From contig VWZX01002386.1 in assembly GCA_013399015.1 (NCBI GenBank), positions 62,001-126,000 of the forward strand: a stretch of DNA of 64,000 nucleotides. The letters run 5' to 3'. Origin of the DNA: Galbula dea. Lineage: Eukaryota > Chordata > Aves > Piciformes > Galbulidae. The position numbers and the translations under genes were made by a program. The notes beneath the pieces were generated by a model that ran no database searches, was not told the DNA's origin, and saw only the letters and a program-made list of their open reading frames with translations. Below, piece after piece: positions 34,956 to 47,639 of the stretch (positions are counted from its first letter, which is position 1; each line of letters starts with the position of its first letter).

Positions 34956-35165
34956 TAAGGAGCAAAGAGAAAGAGGAGAGAAGAAGAGAAAAGCGAAGCA
35001 AAGAGAAGAGGAGAGAAGAGAAAAGAGAAGAGAAGAGAAGAGAAGAGAAGAGAAGAGAAGAGAAGAGAAGAGAAGAGAAGAGAAGAGAAGAGAAAAACAA
35101 AGAAAAAAGAAATGGAAAAAAAAAGGAAAAAAAAAAAAAGAAAAATAATAAAAGGAGAAAATAAC
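34956..35165 (+). repeat. (AGAAG)n microsatellite with A-rich flank
   Basis: Purine-only sequence begins near 34956. Pure AGAAG units run from about 35026 to 35094 (roughly fourteen copies) and an A-rich tail continues to 35165. Long lysine/glutamate or phenylalanine/leucine frames across it are artefacts. Confidence 0.95.
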
Positions 35166-37008
35166 CCAAACAAGGATTCCTTGGAGGAGGAAAATCTCTC
35201 AGTGGGGTATTCATCGTGGGCTCTGTTGAGCATCAGTAAATGTAGGAACTGGAAAACCTCCTTGGTCACTCACAAGCCACTTGCCTGCAAGTCAGATCCT
35301 GGCCTGCAGGTTCTGTAAAGCTGTGGAAAGGAGCTCATTGGAAAAAACTCATGAAGTTGAGCAGAACCACGTCACAGCTGTATGGGGGTGATTCTGCAGT
35401 GGCTGCATGGGAGACAGAGGCAGCATGGAAAAGATCACAGTGGAGGCTGTTTTAGGAAAGGCTTTGAGGGGGGTCAATATGCCTGATGGTAGCGTGGGAC
35501 CCTGATGACCTTCAGATGGGTACAGCAAGGCTCTGAACATCTGCGCTGGGCACTCAGCCTCCCTTGCTGGCCCCTTGGAGAGAGGAGAGCTGGGGGTGAT
35601 GCCTGGACCTGTCTTCAGTGTCCTCTTTGGGAGAAGAGGGCGAGGGCTGCAAAAGCTTAGGAAATGATCAGTAACATTTAATTTTAGAAAGTAACATTGT
35701 CCTTTCATAAGAGCAGCTAAAAATGTCCCTCTGGCATGCCGGCAGATCTGACAGAGGAACCAGCTGGCAAGAGAGAGATGCTAGATAGCTAAGCCCTGCA
35801 GAGCATGGAAAAAAAAGAAAGAGGCTCTTTAGTCTGTGATTAAATTTGGTGTGAAAATGGTGTGTTCTGCAGTGCCTGGAAGGGCAGATGGTTTGGAGCA
35901 AGTGGCAGGGGTCAGATGTTCTCCTGTAGGATGTTTCATCTGGATCCTCACCGGTTCCCCTGAAAAAAGCCCAAGACTTTCTGCATGTGTGCTCCTAGTG
36001 TCTTATCTGGGAGGTGCTTCCCAGGACTCCCTGGGGCTATGCTGTGCATCCAAAATATTTCACAAAAAGATACTGGAAATATTTGAGATACTGAAAACAG
36101 CGGAGTTCACAGGGATCGTATTATACTACAGGGAAAAATGCCAGAAGAGCAGAACCAGAGTCATGAAAAGCTCTGGGAGGGACTTACAACAGGAAAATAC
36201 TCCAGGTTATAAAGAAATAAGATATAAGACAAAGTGGTTGAACAAAGGTTAAGCCTCAGCCACCCCAGGAGCTGCCTAAACTGCCCATGCAGACTCTGCC
36301 TGCTGCCCCAGCGTTCACGCACATGGCATCGCTTGTAGTCTCACACATGCACCAGTCCAAGCCAGCAATGCTTTCTAAACCAGCTGGCTAATGCCAGACC
36401 AAATCCAGTTCATTCCCACTGGGAAATGTACAAAAATGGATGATGTCACTCAGTGGAGACAGGTCCCCAGCATGGGTCTGGGGTGCACCTCTGGAAGAAA
36501 GCCAGGGCTCTATGCTCAGCAGCACATCCTTCCCACATCCTTCACACGGAGCCACACTAGGAGCTTTGAGATGTGGGCTGCTTTGACTAGCCAGAGAACA
36601 CAAACTGTCCATTCAGGCTTAGACAGAAAGCTGGGGAAATCTGTGCTGGCAGACCCTCTCTTCAGATCTGTAAAGAGAACTGACAGAGAAGGGAACCATA
36701 ATCACAGAGAAGGACACATGCCATGGCATGGACAGAGATGCCCTGTTGCAGCAGAGATCATGCACTAAGTGAAGCTCCAGTCTCCCAACAATGCGTGTCC
36801 TGGCAGCAAATGTGTGGTAGCATGAGAGGAGAACACTTCCAGGCAAGAGTTCTTGCAGAGATCCTAGGTTGTCTATGCTTGAAAGCAGGATGATCCTTGA
36901 GAAGGACAGGCATGTCCAGGGACCCACCGCCCTGGGTTCACTGTGACTGTGGAATAAAGCATTACATACTGCAAGACATCAAATGCTAGAAGCTGTCAAA
37001 AAAAACAA
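35166..37008. other. Non-coding sequence
   Basis: No exon recognised. Frames at 35836-36252 and 36391-36768 lack motifs. An AATAAAG near 36953 precedes the integrase fossil. I looked here for the reverse transcriptase and RNase H part of that element and did not find it. Confidence 0.4.
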
Positions 37009-37311
37009 ATGAGGACAGTAGTTCCAGAAATTAGAGAGACAATCCAGTGCTGGCATCAAGTCGTTTGTATAATTAATGACACACTGGTTCTCAATTATCA
37101 TCACTGCAATACAGAAATAGGATTATTAGAGACTCTGACACCCAGTCATGTAATGGCACATATAAGAGCTGCACTCACTAGACATGATATACCTACTGTG
37201 CTGGCGACAAATAATGAACCCTAATTCCCTCTTTGGAGCTCAAGTTTCTGCAGAGACCAGGCTAACCATCCTCAGCCCAATGAGGTCATGGAAAACACTG
37301 TTAAATGCTTG
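37009..37311 (+). pseudogene. Ty3/gypsy-type integrase core, fossil
   Basis: The plus-strand frame from 37009 aligns by eye with the integrase catalytic core of vertebrate Ty3/gypsy elements. In order it shows a CWHQVV stretch (residues ~13-18, family PW..V), NTEIGLLETLTPSHVMAHIR (~43-62), ALTRHDIPTVLATNNEP (~55-71; family ..ARHGIP.V..DNGPQF), a short SSFCRD piece, and PQPNEVMENTVKCL (family PQ.NGE.E..V). The second catalytic Asp is Asn (AAT at 37210-37212) and the next Gly is Glu. A stop (TAA, 37222-37224) follows directly, where the family has Gln. The first catalytic Asp cannot be found, and some residues before the last motif are deleted; the final Glu is present. Dead copy, no known function. 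Confidence 0.7.
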
Positions 37312-37611
37312 AGTGGAGGCTTGACATACCTTCAGATACCTGAGCCATCCCATCTGGATCCCATTCAGTGTTGCTAAATTCCTGGAGAACTGACTTGAAT
37401 CTGCAGCTGTCACCCACAGAGGCTGAGAAACAGACGATCTGGTTACAAAAACACCAGAGCTGAAAACTGGGGACCCTCAGGAAACCCACAGGGAAAGCCA
37501 GCAAGAAAGCACATGCTAGTAGGGCACAGCTCACTCAAGCTTTGCAGACACTGTATATGGGAAGCATTGGGCAGAACACTGGAGGTGACTCCCAGGAACA
37601 CCTATGATTTT
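37312..37611 (+). pseudogene. Possible C-terminal remainder of the gypsy integrase
   Basis: The same frame continues with two more stops. It ends in a stretch reading WEALGRTLEVTPRNTYDFW (about 37555-37611), which could correspond to the integrase C-terminal domain (family W..G.V....PRSY.V). The match is weak and the middle part (37350-37540) is not assignable. Confidence 0.3.
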
Positions 37612-39359
37612 TGGTCCTCATGGATCAGGAGCCCAGGACTTTCTGCTGCACCACTGGAGGCAGGATGACCAGGAGGAGTCACTGAACATGCACCAGCTCC
37701 TGCAGCATCCTGGTTCAAGGGATATACCACATATTAGAAATTGTCCTAGTGCCATGGTGGCTCTCCATCCAACCTCTCCCAGCCCTCTAATGTACACCAA
37801 CTGCTGTCAGATTAAAGGCTGCTCTAAGATCCAGTGCAGGGCACCTGTTAATGAAGACACATCCTCTCCTCTGCAGAGGTCCCTGCGGAATGTCCTGCTT
37901 TCCTTCCATCTCCTGGGATAACCTGGTCTCCAAACCCTTTCAGAGAAGGTGGCAATGAGCCTCTCTGCTGTGGAGTACAAAGTACAGCTTTCCAGAGCAC
38001 AGGACATGCTGAAAGAATGCAAAGAGTAGCAAAAATTCATCCTTTAGAGGACAATGGCAGTGGGGACCTTGTGAGGATGCAGCTGAGCAGCACTAGGGGT
38101 GTAAGGGTTTGACGTGCTGCAGCACTGTCCCAGCTCTGCTGGAAAGCCTGGCAGAAGCTGGGCAGGCTTCAGCCACCCTACTGGGCTAGAGGTGTTGTGA
38201 AATGGCACCATGTGGTGAGATGCCAGGGGCAGCTGCCTTTTCTGGTTGCAACAACCTCCACCCATCAGTCAGAGACATCTGGGCTTGTCAGGGAGGTGAT
38301 GGTGAGGTTCTCATTGGCCATGATGGAGGGTGGAGAGATCCTGTCCAGCTGCTGTGTCTCTGAGTGCCAACTTAGGTGAGCCAGAAGCTGAGCTACCAGG
38401 CCAGGTTGGCAGCTCCAAGGTTCATCATAGGGATCACGAACACTCTGCATGTGTTAGCTCAATATGGAGCCAAAAGCAAGACCAGTGCCAGAACACTGGG
38501 ACTGTGCTGTCCTCCCACTTGTCTGCAGAAGAGTGATGCCAGCGCGAAGGAAGGGTAGAGGCTAGGATAGGGAAATGCATCCAGAGCCAATGTCCTCATA
38601 TCATGAGGGCTGCCAAGCACTTGCGTTACGTGGGAGCAGAGGTGCACATTGAGGAACTGGAAAAGACATGCATCCCATAGCTGAGGCTGGCTGCTCATCA
38701 CTGTCCAGATGTGCTGAGACCCTGGGGTCCAAAGTGGCTCTCCATGCATGTCACTGTCCTTGAGCGACTTCACCGGTGCCAAGCTGTGCCAGGCTTCTTG
38801 CTGAGATGGCTGTGTTAAGCCCTCATTATGACTGCTTGTCTAAGTGTAATGGGTTGTGATAGAGCCCTTTAGAGATATCTAAATAATCTCTGCTAATGGA
38901 TCCCATCTGTTCCTTCCTGAGCACCAGAGCCAATTCTGTCAAGCCTAGTCCAGCTGCCTGGGCACCCATTCAGTGGGCACTGGATACTCCTTGCCAGAGA
39001 GGAGATCTGCTATGTGCCACTCTCCATGCTTTCGTTTCTCACAGCAGAGCCCAGACACTGACCAGGGAGTCCTCCCAAGGTCCTGTGCAATTCCTCCAAA
39101 GGATGAGCCCCCCTGAGTGGCAGAAAGGAGCAGGAGGTGAGCTTTGAAGAAGAAATCGGTCAAGAAGGGCACTACAGGGCAAACAAAATGACTGGCTCAA
39201 GAGGGAAAGCCAATCCTCCAACAAGATTTGTTAACAGGTGGCAGATCCTCCAGACATAAATTGCTGTAGCCCAACACTGCAAAACCCACATGGGACATAA
39301 GAGGGGGGCTGGAAAGAGGAGGGGACACGTGGCAGTGCATGTGCAAAGCAGCATGAGAA
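37612..39359. other. Unique non-coding sequence
   Basis: No repeat or exon recognised. A short AT-rich stretch with GATA-like words lies at 38870-38895. Confidence 0.4.
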
Positions 39360-39545
39360 ATGTAACATGGCATGGCATGACCACTGGAGCTCTGTGTGGT
39401 GGGACATGACCTATTGCCCTCTGCCTGACACAACAACATCACCCTGCCATGGAATGGTGTCACATCACCTGCCTCCTGGCATGGTACTATGTTGTCCTGC
39501 CTGTACAGCATTGGGTGACCCTTGGCTACCTGCCTGGCGTGGGTA
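39360..39545. repeat. Possible degenerate tandem repeat
   Basis: The words CATGGCATGG, GGACATGACC, CCATGGAATGGTGTCACAT and CTGGCATGGTACTATG recur at roughly 30-60 bp spacing with CCTGCCT in between. This suggests a decayed tandem array. Weak; could be coincidence. Confidence 0.25.
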
Positions 39546-41311
39546 CCCAAAGGACCTGACTCTCAGAGAGAAGAGCTGGAGTAAGAGCTGCGTGCCCCTC
39601 TCAGCTGTCGCAGCAGGGTTAACTAACAGATAGCTCACAGAGAGCCATGGTGAGGGATGATCCTGCGATTTTCCATTATCCAGCAGGCCCTCTGTCATGC
39701 CAGAGCTATTTATGAGGATCTTCCCTAACGAGCACTTGAGTGCTCCAGCCATAAATCACCAGAGATGATATCTGAGTATCATCACTATGTATGAGATTGT
39801 ACCTCTGCCAAGTCCCAGCTGCAAGAAGGCCATTCCCTCCCCGCCGTACACACAAGCATCCCTTGGTCGTTTGGATGTCCAGGGAACTGACACCCCAGCA
39901 ACTGCCAAGGCACAAGTAGATGGATCAGAGGAGCTGTTGTCCATCTCCCTGTGGGTAATGTCCCCCCTGAGAAGGTCTTAAGAGCTCACACACCTTTCCT
40001 GGAGGAGCTCTCCATGGTCTCAGGTACTTGCTGCACTTCAGCAGGGACAACCCTGGCCACCCCTGTCAGGAGCACACACCACCAAGCATGTTCTGGGCTC
40101 AGCCCAACAAAAGGGCATGTTGCATGTCCTGCCTGTCCCCAGCCATGGCAGTGGCTTGACCTCTGTTGGCCAACACAAGCAGAGATGTAGTTCAAGAGAA
40201 GAATTGCATGGTGCCATGATCCTCAAAACCCCAGGGAGACATACGCACAGGGCTGAGCTGCCCATGCCATCTCCTGCCTGGCATGGTGGTGCTGTGGGAC
40301 AAACAGCCAGGGTCCAAGACCCTGGGCCAACTGGATTTGTAGTGGAATCTGGGTAGGGTGTCATGGGGAAGAGGCTGGTGCTCTTTCCAGAACAGGCTTA
40401 CATCAGAGGCTGACTTTGTTCCCTTGTGGTTGTGCGATGGATGTGAGACCCAAACTCCAGTTTCTGGTATTGTAAGCAAGGGGTGTTGCTCCAGGTAAAT
40501 CTCCTGAAGCTCTGAGAAGCATTCTGAGCACACGGATGCTGTGACTTCAAAGCACCTGAGGCTGGCCTTGTCCCACCTCATCAAACACTAGATCATCTTC
40601 TTTCACACTCACCTAATCCATACTGTCCCATCCCCAGGCCAGCTTTCCACTTGCTCAGTTCGTAGGGCCACCTCAAGACCATGGTCACCTGGAGATGTCC
40701 ACTGCTGGGTATGGGTTAGTGCCACAGCCAAAAGCACCCACAGCTTCCCAGCACAATACAGGCACTCACAGAGGTGGGGACCTAACCATGGCCCCAAGTC
40801 AAGACCATCTGGCCATGAGTCTCCTTGCTGAATTCTTTCCCCAGCATCCCGGCTAGCTCTCCTGTGTCACACTCTCTCAATCCTCCTCATGGTGTCCTCA
40901 GTAGGACTGTCTCCACTCTTCTGCAGCAAGGCACTGTTTCTGCATCACTCTGTCACCCTTATCTACATCTCTTCAGAAAGTTCATCCACACACAGTTTAT
41001 GTCCTTTTTTCTGGAACTTCTGCAAGGAGAAATTTCTCAGAATGGAGAAATGCTTGAACTGCAGCTCCTGGAGGACTGTACAGCACCTCAGATCTCCCCA
41101 CCCCATCCCAGGCATGCTGGAAATCACCAGCTGGGCTGTCCAAGATGCTGGCTTCAGTTCCTGACCTGCTTGGGGCTCCAAAGCAGGATTTCTACACTCT
41201 GCCTGCCCTGCTTGTCTGTCTCTGGGCTGGAAATCCCAACCATTGCAGCAGAGTGTGTCGGCTCTTTCCTGCCCAGCTCCACTTGGAGTTCAGCCCTTCC
41301 ATCTCCTAGGC
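39546..41311. other. Unique non-coding sequence
   Basis: Nothing recognised. Frames up to 176 codons (40825-41355, plus) lack motifs and end inside the old repeat at 41.3 kb. Confidence 0.45.
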
Positions 41312-41402
41312 CTTCATCCAGCAAAACACTTAAGCACACACTCCTCCCTAAGTGAATTCAATGGGACCACTGACACGCTTAACTCTGAGGCAGGGATCAC
41401 CA
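41312..41402. repeat. Ancient amniote interspersed repeat scrap
   Basis: CATCCAGCAAAACACTTAAG and, further on, GTGAATTCAATGGGACCACT with ACACGCTTAACTCTG. This resembles the old palindromic repeat seen across reptile and bird genomes, with the words AGCAAAGCACTTAAGCA, TTCAATGGGACTACT and GCTTAA. I cannot name the family with certainty. Confidence 0.45.
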
Positions 41403-44400
41403 GACCCACTGGCTGATGTATTTCCATGCCAGAATCCAAGTCCTGCTCCTTGGCTACATCATCCTCAAGGTCCTGATTTTTTTAATTTATTTTATTTTTG
41501 CTTTGGTCAGACCCATGAAAACAAGGAAGGTGAAGGACGTAGCGATGGGGCTGAACATTGAGAAGCTCACTACAGCTTCCTTTACTTGCTCCTGGTCAAG
41601 CCCAAGTGTTAAATACTCACCTCTAGGGAAGGTCTCCTGGCAATAGCACCAAGCCAACTTGCTCACAATGCTACTTCCTGCCTAGCTTCTATCTTCTTCA
41701 GGTGGCTGCAGCTCTCCAGGACTCTTTGGCTCCCAGCACAGCATGCCCAGTCGAATCACGTTCATGGGTAAGAGCTCAGCTTGTTCCCAGAGCTTTTCCC
41801 TCCCCTTTTCAGCTGCCATTTGGACCCAGGACGTTGTGCCCCAGCAGCATGTTTTTCACACGTGTCGCTAATCCCCTAGAAGCCAACGAAAGAGAAGTGC
41901 CAAGATGCTGTAGTCACAGCATCACTGAAGCCCATAAATATCACGCTTGCCCCGTTCTTAGCACAGACAAGAAAGAAGTTGTGACTTGGTCCAGTCCCAT
42001 TTATCCTTCAGACACTCAGACTGTGTGGAACATGCTCCTACTTTCCACCAGATGTTTAGAGGTCTGCTTCATTTATTGTTTATTTCTTGAGCCGATGAGC
42101 TGACAAGTCTGCAGGCACCGATCTCTGGACGCGTGTCTTTATGCTTAGCACAGCTTCTTGAAACCTTTGAGTCAATGCTTTCAGATGAGCTTGTTTGGAA
42201 AGTGTTAGGAAAGCAAGGGAAAAATACTGTCCTGGAGACTCTATCCTTCGCCAGAAACCCTGGAGTGAGGTCACGGGGCACAGTGAACAGAGCTGATTGT
42301 TGTGTTTGCACAGCCCTTTGAACATGTATATCGCTGCACCAACACAGCACCGTTTTGCTCGTTGCAGCAAAGGAAGTGATGCCTCATCCAATGGGAAGCA
42401 TCCCTGGGCAGGGATCTTCTCCCCAGCACTGTCCACTAGAAAAGCATTTCCAGCTAGCTTCAGCAAGGTTAAAGCAAACATGGAAACTTCTGGGTTTCTT
42501 CTCCAAATGGAAGTGGAGATGTTCTGAATTAAAGGACTTAGCATGACATTAGCCCTAAGCAGTTCAGTGTGTTGGTGAGGAAAGGAGCCTTGCATTGGGC
42601 AACAGCAGCTGTTCTTCCTCATGTTTTTCTTATTCCCTTCATTCAGACACTGCCTGGAAGATGTCCCCAAGGCTAGTGGTGTGCTCAGCCCCCTCACTGC
42701 CTTTGTGTGCATGGCAAGCAGGTGAATGAGATACCAGGGCACCAGAAGCTGCTGAGACCATGCCAGGAGACTTCTGGTTACCAAGAAGGTTACTCATTCT
42801 TGCTCCTAATCTCTCCCATCGTTGCTCTGGAGGATCTGCAAGTTTATCTATAGGATAAACCCAGGAGGCCATGTGTAAATGGTAGGGGTTAGGGAGAAGA
42901 GTCATCACCTCTGGGCTGGTGCTGGTGAACTGATGGGTCCCTGTGTCCTCAGGGAGGACAGAGCCCTCTCCCTGTCTTGGGAAGGTGGGGCACACAAACA
43001 CATGAACGAAGGGCATGTGGGGCCAAGTGCCTCATCACATACAAATAGCAAGCGTGAAATTTTCCAACCTGCATTGCCGCTGTTTCCAAACCACAAGGAG
43101 CATGAATCATCCCAGCAGATTAGCTCCCTGAAGGCTCTCAAGGGCAAAAGCTCACAGAGCCCCATGTTAGCCAGGGCTCCCTGCTCCTGCAACACCTCCT
43201 GGTATGTACAGGTAGTACAAACTATTTTGGGAGTTCACAGGCTGCAGCAGAGAGGACAGATCCCTCATGAACACTTCATTTATGCTCTTTACCCAGCCCA
43301 AGTCCTCTGCTTATGGTGCCTTAGCCCACATGAGGCTGAGGAGTGGCCACAGTATCCTCACATGCTCCTCAGGCAGACATGAAACACACCAACTGGTTTC
43401 TCCCATTCAGCCAAGAAAAGGAACCACAATCGTCCCTCTGTGTCCTTCCAGGCCATTTTGTCACCCAAAGCCTTGAAATTACACTGGGTAGAAGGGCAAA
43501 CATCCACTATCCCCTTGCCTGTCACTAAGCAAGACCTCTCCAAGCCACCAGGTTCAACCTTCTTCCCAGATCCACTCTGTTGAAACACAGATAGCACACA
43601 CCAGACAGTGGCATTTCTCCAGATCCTTGTTGGCACACATACTTTAAAATATAAATGATGGGCAGAGTTTACATGGCCCAGCTGAAGTGCATGCTACCAG
43701 CTGGAGTCTGCAGCCAGCTGCTCCAGGACCATTAGCTAATGCCAGCCAATGTCCCTGCCTGCCAGACTTGGGTAGGCACCATACCCCTGCAGCAAAGGGA
43801 GCTCTTCCTGCTCCTCCTGCAAGACAAAGGAGTGCGGGGTGGAGAAGGGCTAGCTGCACTACTGGCAGCTGCTTAGGGCCTGGGACTGAGGCTGCGTGGA
43901 AAGTCTTGCTCCCCCCAACACTGCCAGTTGGACTTCAGCAGGCATGGGGTCTGCTTACCTTCTCAAAGCTACAGCACTGGTTTGCATATAGGATGCACTA
44001 AGGGGTATGAGCATCTTCGAAGCCTGTAGTGGGACCAGCCGCTCACCTTGCTGGGCACGGACATGAAATCACCAGGGTGTAAAAACATCTCCTCAGAACT
44101 GGCTCTCCAGGAACTTGTTGGCTGTGGGAAGGCTGCAGGTCTCTACCTCCTGAGCTGCTGGGATTCCCCAGGGTCAGCCAGAGGTGAAGGGAGAGTATAT
44201 TGCATGCTGATAGGCACTGAGACTAGCAGTAAGATGAGCACCAAGGAAGCTGGCACTGATTTGAGCATGGTCATGGTACCAACCAGCAAACATGAGATCT
44301 TCAGAGACCGACTTTCGACTCCCAAAAATGAAGGCTCAGGAGCGTAGACACAAGTGGTGGAGACAGAGCTGAAACAGCATGGGAGGAGCATGTCCCATAG

Positions 44401-47249
44401 TTGCAACATACATCCCCACGTGGGCTTCCCTGACAAGCAGTGCCCAAAGGAGGGAGGTGGGTCATGGGTACCAGATTCAGCTGAGACTCCCCAGGAGCCA
44501 CAAAATCAGGCTGGAGCCACCAGGGGTGGGTGGTGCTGATGGGGCTGGCAGAAGCCTCATCTGCATAGGGTTCCCGGGCTAGCTGCAGGACCTGCCATAG
44601 CACAGCACAGTGTGGAGCTCAGTCTGGATGCAGCATCTGGCAGGAGGAGTGGGTGATTCATGTCCAGCCTTTCCCCAGCCTAGAAACATTCTTGGCATGT
44701 GGCAGCTCCCAGCTGCCACGCTGGTTAACCCTGGTTTAACCCAGCCTGGCAAAAGATGGGACACACGTGGCCAATTCAGCCTCCTGTGCTCTAGCACAGA
44801 CCCAGCACCCTACAGTGTCGCTCGGCCTTCCACCAGAGCCCCTCAGCTACCTCCTATGCAACCCCTAGCATGAGCAGGAACAAGGTACTGCTGGGAAAAA
44901 AAGCAGCAGGAAGAAACTTCCCCACATCTTGGGAATCCTAGTAGGCTTCTTGGGGATGCTGCTGGTCTCCTCTGTGTTTAGGCATAGGGTAAAGTCTTAG
45001 GAAGGGGCTCTGGGGTGAGCACAGGGCCACATCCTGGGAGAGGGTAGCATCTTGTTTTGTCCAACTGCACTGGGAAAATGCTACAAGACAAGCTGCCAGG
45101 CCTGTGTCTGGGCTCACAGCAGTGTCAGGAGGGGACATGGACACAGCAGTGTATTGCCAACAAAACCCTGTGAGGCCAGCAGGAGCACAAGCATCAGGCT
45201 TGCTGGATGTACTGGCCTGGCACAGCTGCACCAGCACCCAGAGCTCGGCCTTCTCGATCCCACACCAGCATTGACTGGGTTGGGAGCATCACCCCAGGGC
45301 GACCTGCTACAGCACCCACATCAGGCTGGTGTCTCTTGGGTAACCTGCCCTGCCTGGGTGGCCCCTGCACTGGGAGCTAACAGCCCCATGAACTCAGCCC
45401 TGTGAGGCGTTAGCTCATCTCCCTGCAGCTCACAAGACTTGGCAGGCACCTTCCTGTGCTCTTGCTTGTTTGGGATCCAAATGGATGACCCCAAGCCCAG
45501 GCTGGTCTTGCTCCACCCATCATGGGAAGACAGTGAGACACACTTAGTTCCCCATGTTCCTCTGACCCCTGGGGCTTGGGTCCATGGGAATCCCCCTCCT
45601 GAAAGGTCAACCCAAATCAGCTGGGACCAGCCCTGGCCCAATGTGCCTGCCACACTGGCAAGCACCATAGGACACAACAGCAGAGGGAACCACACATGAT
45701 GAGGCTCAACCCATTTCTCTAGGAGAGGAGTCAGCACCAACATAGACACCTGTGCATGGGTTGGAGCTTGACCCACACCATGAGCAAGACAGTGCATGGC
45801 AACATGCACCATAGCTGAGCCTGACCTGCAGCAATCTTGGAAAGCAGAAAGCTTTCAGCTGAGCACAGGCACCGAGGAGACATGGTCACCATCCCCTCCA
45901 CTCTGGCCATGCCAGGGCAGCCAAAGCAAGGCAACAATGTGGTCGAAGCAGAAGGAGCAGCCAGCATGGGAGGAATGCGCTGTTGCACAGGAGGGAGATC
46001 ACAGCAAAGGAATGTGCTGTGCCACAGCCAGGGCTGAGGGGAGAGCAAGAGGAACCAGCAGGCAGGAAAAATAAACTCCATCTCTCCCAGGGTTACAGGG
46101 CTACAGTCCTTCTGGTCACATTTTTTTTTCCTCCTCTCTTTCTTAAATAAAACATGATGTCAGCCATTGTTCTGGCTGCAGAAGTTTTGCCAAAAGCTCT
46201 GGCCTTTTCTCAGTCATCCTCCAAGTTCTGCTTGACTTCCCAGTATAGGCTGCAGACATTGGTCAGGGTCACATGGTCTTCTGGTCCTTGCAGGTCATAG
46301 GGGGCCAAGACTCCCTGGTATCATCATGGAGTCATCAAGCCACTGCTCTTCACTTCATCTGATCCATCAACCTTACCCCACCGTGGCAGGTCTTTTCACC
46401 ACCACCATCCCTGTCTGTCTCCTTCAACCCCTTGGCAAGTCTGAGGCCCCCAAAAACCCCCCAGGCTGATGGTGAGCCCTGAGCACTAAGCTGGGAAATT
46501 TGTCTACCACAGGAGTCTGGATGAAGCTTGCCAGGTCTGAGACGGTCCCCACAATGCTGTGCACAAATTCCTGCCCCATTACAGTCTGCTCTCTCCTCTG
46601 GATAAGGAGCAGAGGCAGATCAACACCCCCTGCAAAAACACAGGTGCTTGGTGAGTGCTGCCCACCCTGGAGAGCCCACAGCAGTAACCAGAGCTGGCTG
46701 GAGCGGGGTGAGGCATGTGCAGAATGGTGGAAGGTAGAAGAGCATCACACCACAGGAGGCAAATCCCACCCCATTCCTGGCTGTGCTGCAGGTGGAAGAA
46801 GGATGGTGGAGGGGGAGTTGGAGAGCTGTTTGGAGATCCTGATTCACCTTGGAGCAGAGGCTCACCAGATCTACACGGTTGCTACTGAAACTGGGGCTTC
46901 AGTTCCTGCTGCAAGGACACCTCCTCTCTACACCCAAGCACAGCCTGTCCTGGGAGCAGCCATACTACAGCCCACCAAGAATCTCCAGTCTATCAGCACC
47001 TGGGAGACCAGCAACCCACCAGAACCACAAGGTCAGGCTGGTCCAGCCACCTGCAAGCAGCTGCTTCCAGCCCTGAGGGGAGATGCCTGCTCTGCAGATG
47101 CAGCCTGTAAAGCCAGAAAATCAGTCAAAGAGCATCTGAAAGGCTTGGCTCATCCCTTCCCTCCATGTCTTCATCATATAGGTAATGAACTGGGTCTGGG
47201 GCACACCCAAGGAGTTCCATCAAGAGCAAAAGGACACAACAATTGAGAC
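41403..47249. other. Unique non-coding sequence
   Basis: No repeat family or exon recognised in almost 6 kb. Long frames at 42080-42784 (minus, 234 codons) and 46500-47246 (plus, 248 codons) show no domain motif. Two AATAAA words near 46068 and 46146, with a T-rich run between them, could be old polyadenylation signals, but no gene or LTR body is evident. Confidence 0.4.
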
Positions 47250-47392
47250 TTGGCTACAACATACACCCAAGGGGTCCATCCAAGACACAAGCTACCTACA
47301 GCATGGTGCCATAGTCCATCCAGGAAACAGGGTTTAAGGCAAGCTATTTACAACACAGGTAACCCAGTGTCTATCCAGGAGAGAGAACAGAA
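47250..47392. repeat. Degenerate ~50-bp tandem repeat
   Basis: Three imperfect units begin with GCTACAACATACACC, GCTACCTACAGCATGG and GCTATTTACAACACAGG. Each reaches a TCCATCCA- or TCTATCCAGG-like stretch before the next unit. A similar CACACCCAAGGAGTTCCATC just upstream (~47200) may be a further unit. Confidence 0.45.
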
Positions 47393-47639
47393 CACCAGCA
47401 CATCTGCTCAGGAAGGGTCTGAGTACTCAGGACTGAATTTAAATAGTGCTTCTGGGCCATGGACAAGGGTGTGGACAAAGCCCATGTGAAGCTGATTGGG
47501 GCAGTTAAGGCCTATTAGTACCCTCAGGGCCCTGACACCCTCCAGACACAGCTGTTGTGTGATGGGAGTGATGGTAATAGAAGACAGCTGTTCTGAGTAG
47601 GGCACACAAGCAGAGGCTGAAGGAGGACTCAGACAACAC
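47393..47639. other. Unique non-coding sequence
   Basis: Nothing recognised. Confidence 0.4.

Noticed and set aside
34832..35269. Open frames of 104-110 codons rich in Lys/Arg/Glu or Phe/Leu/Ser
   Set aside because: They are translations of the AGAAG microsatellite and its flanks.
42080..42784. 234-codon minus frame
   Set aside because: No motif and no splice or start context; reads like chance translation.
46500..47246. 248-codon plus frame as a possible gene
   Set aside because: No domain, low-complexity composition, runs into a tandem repeat, and both strands are open in this area.
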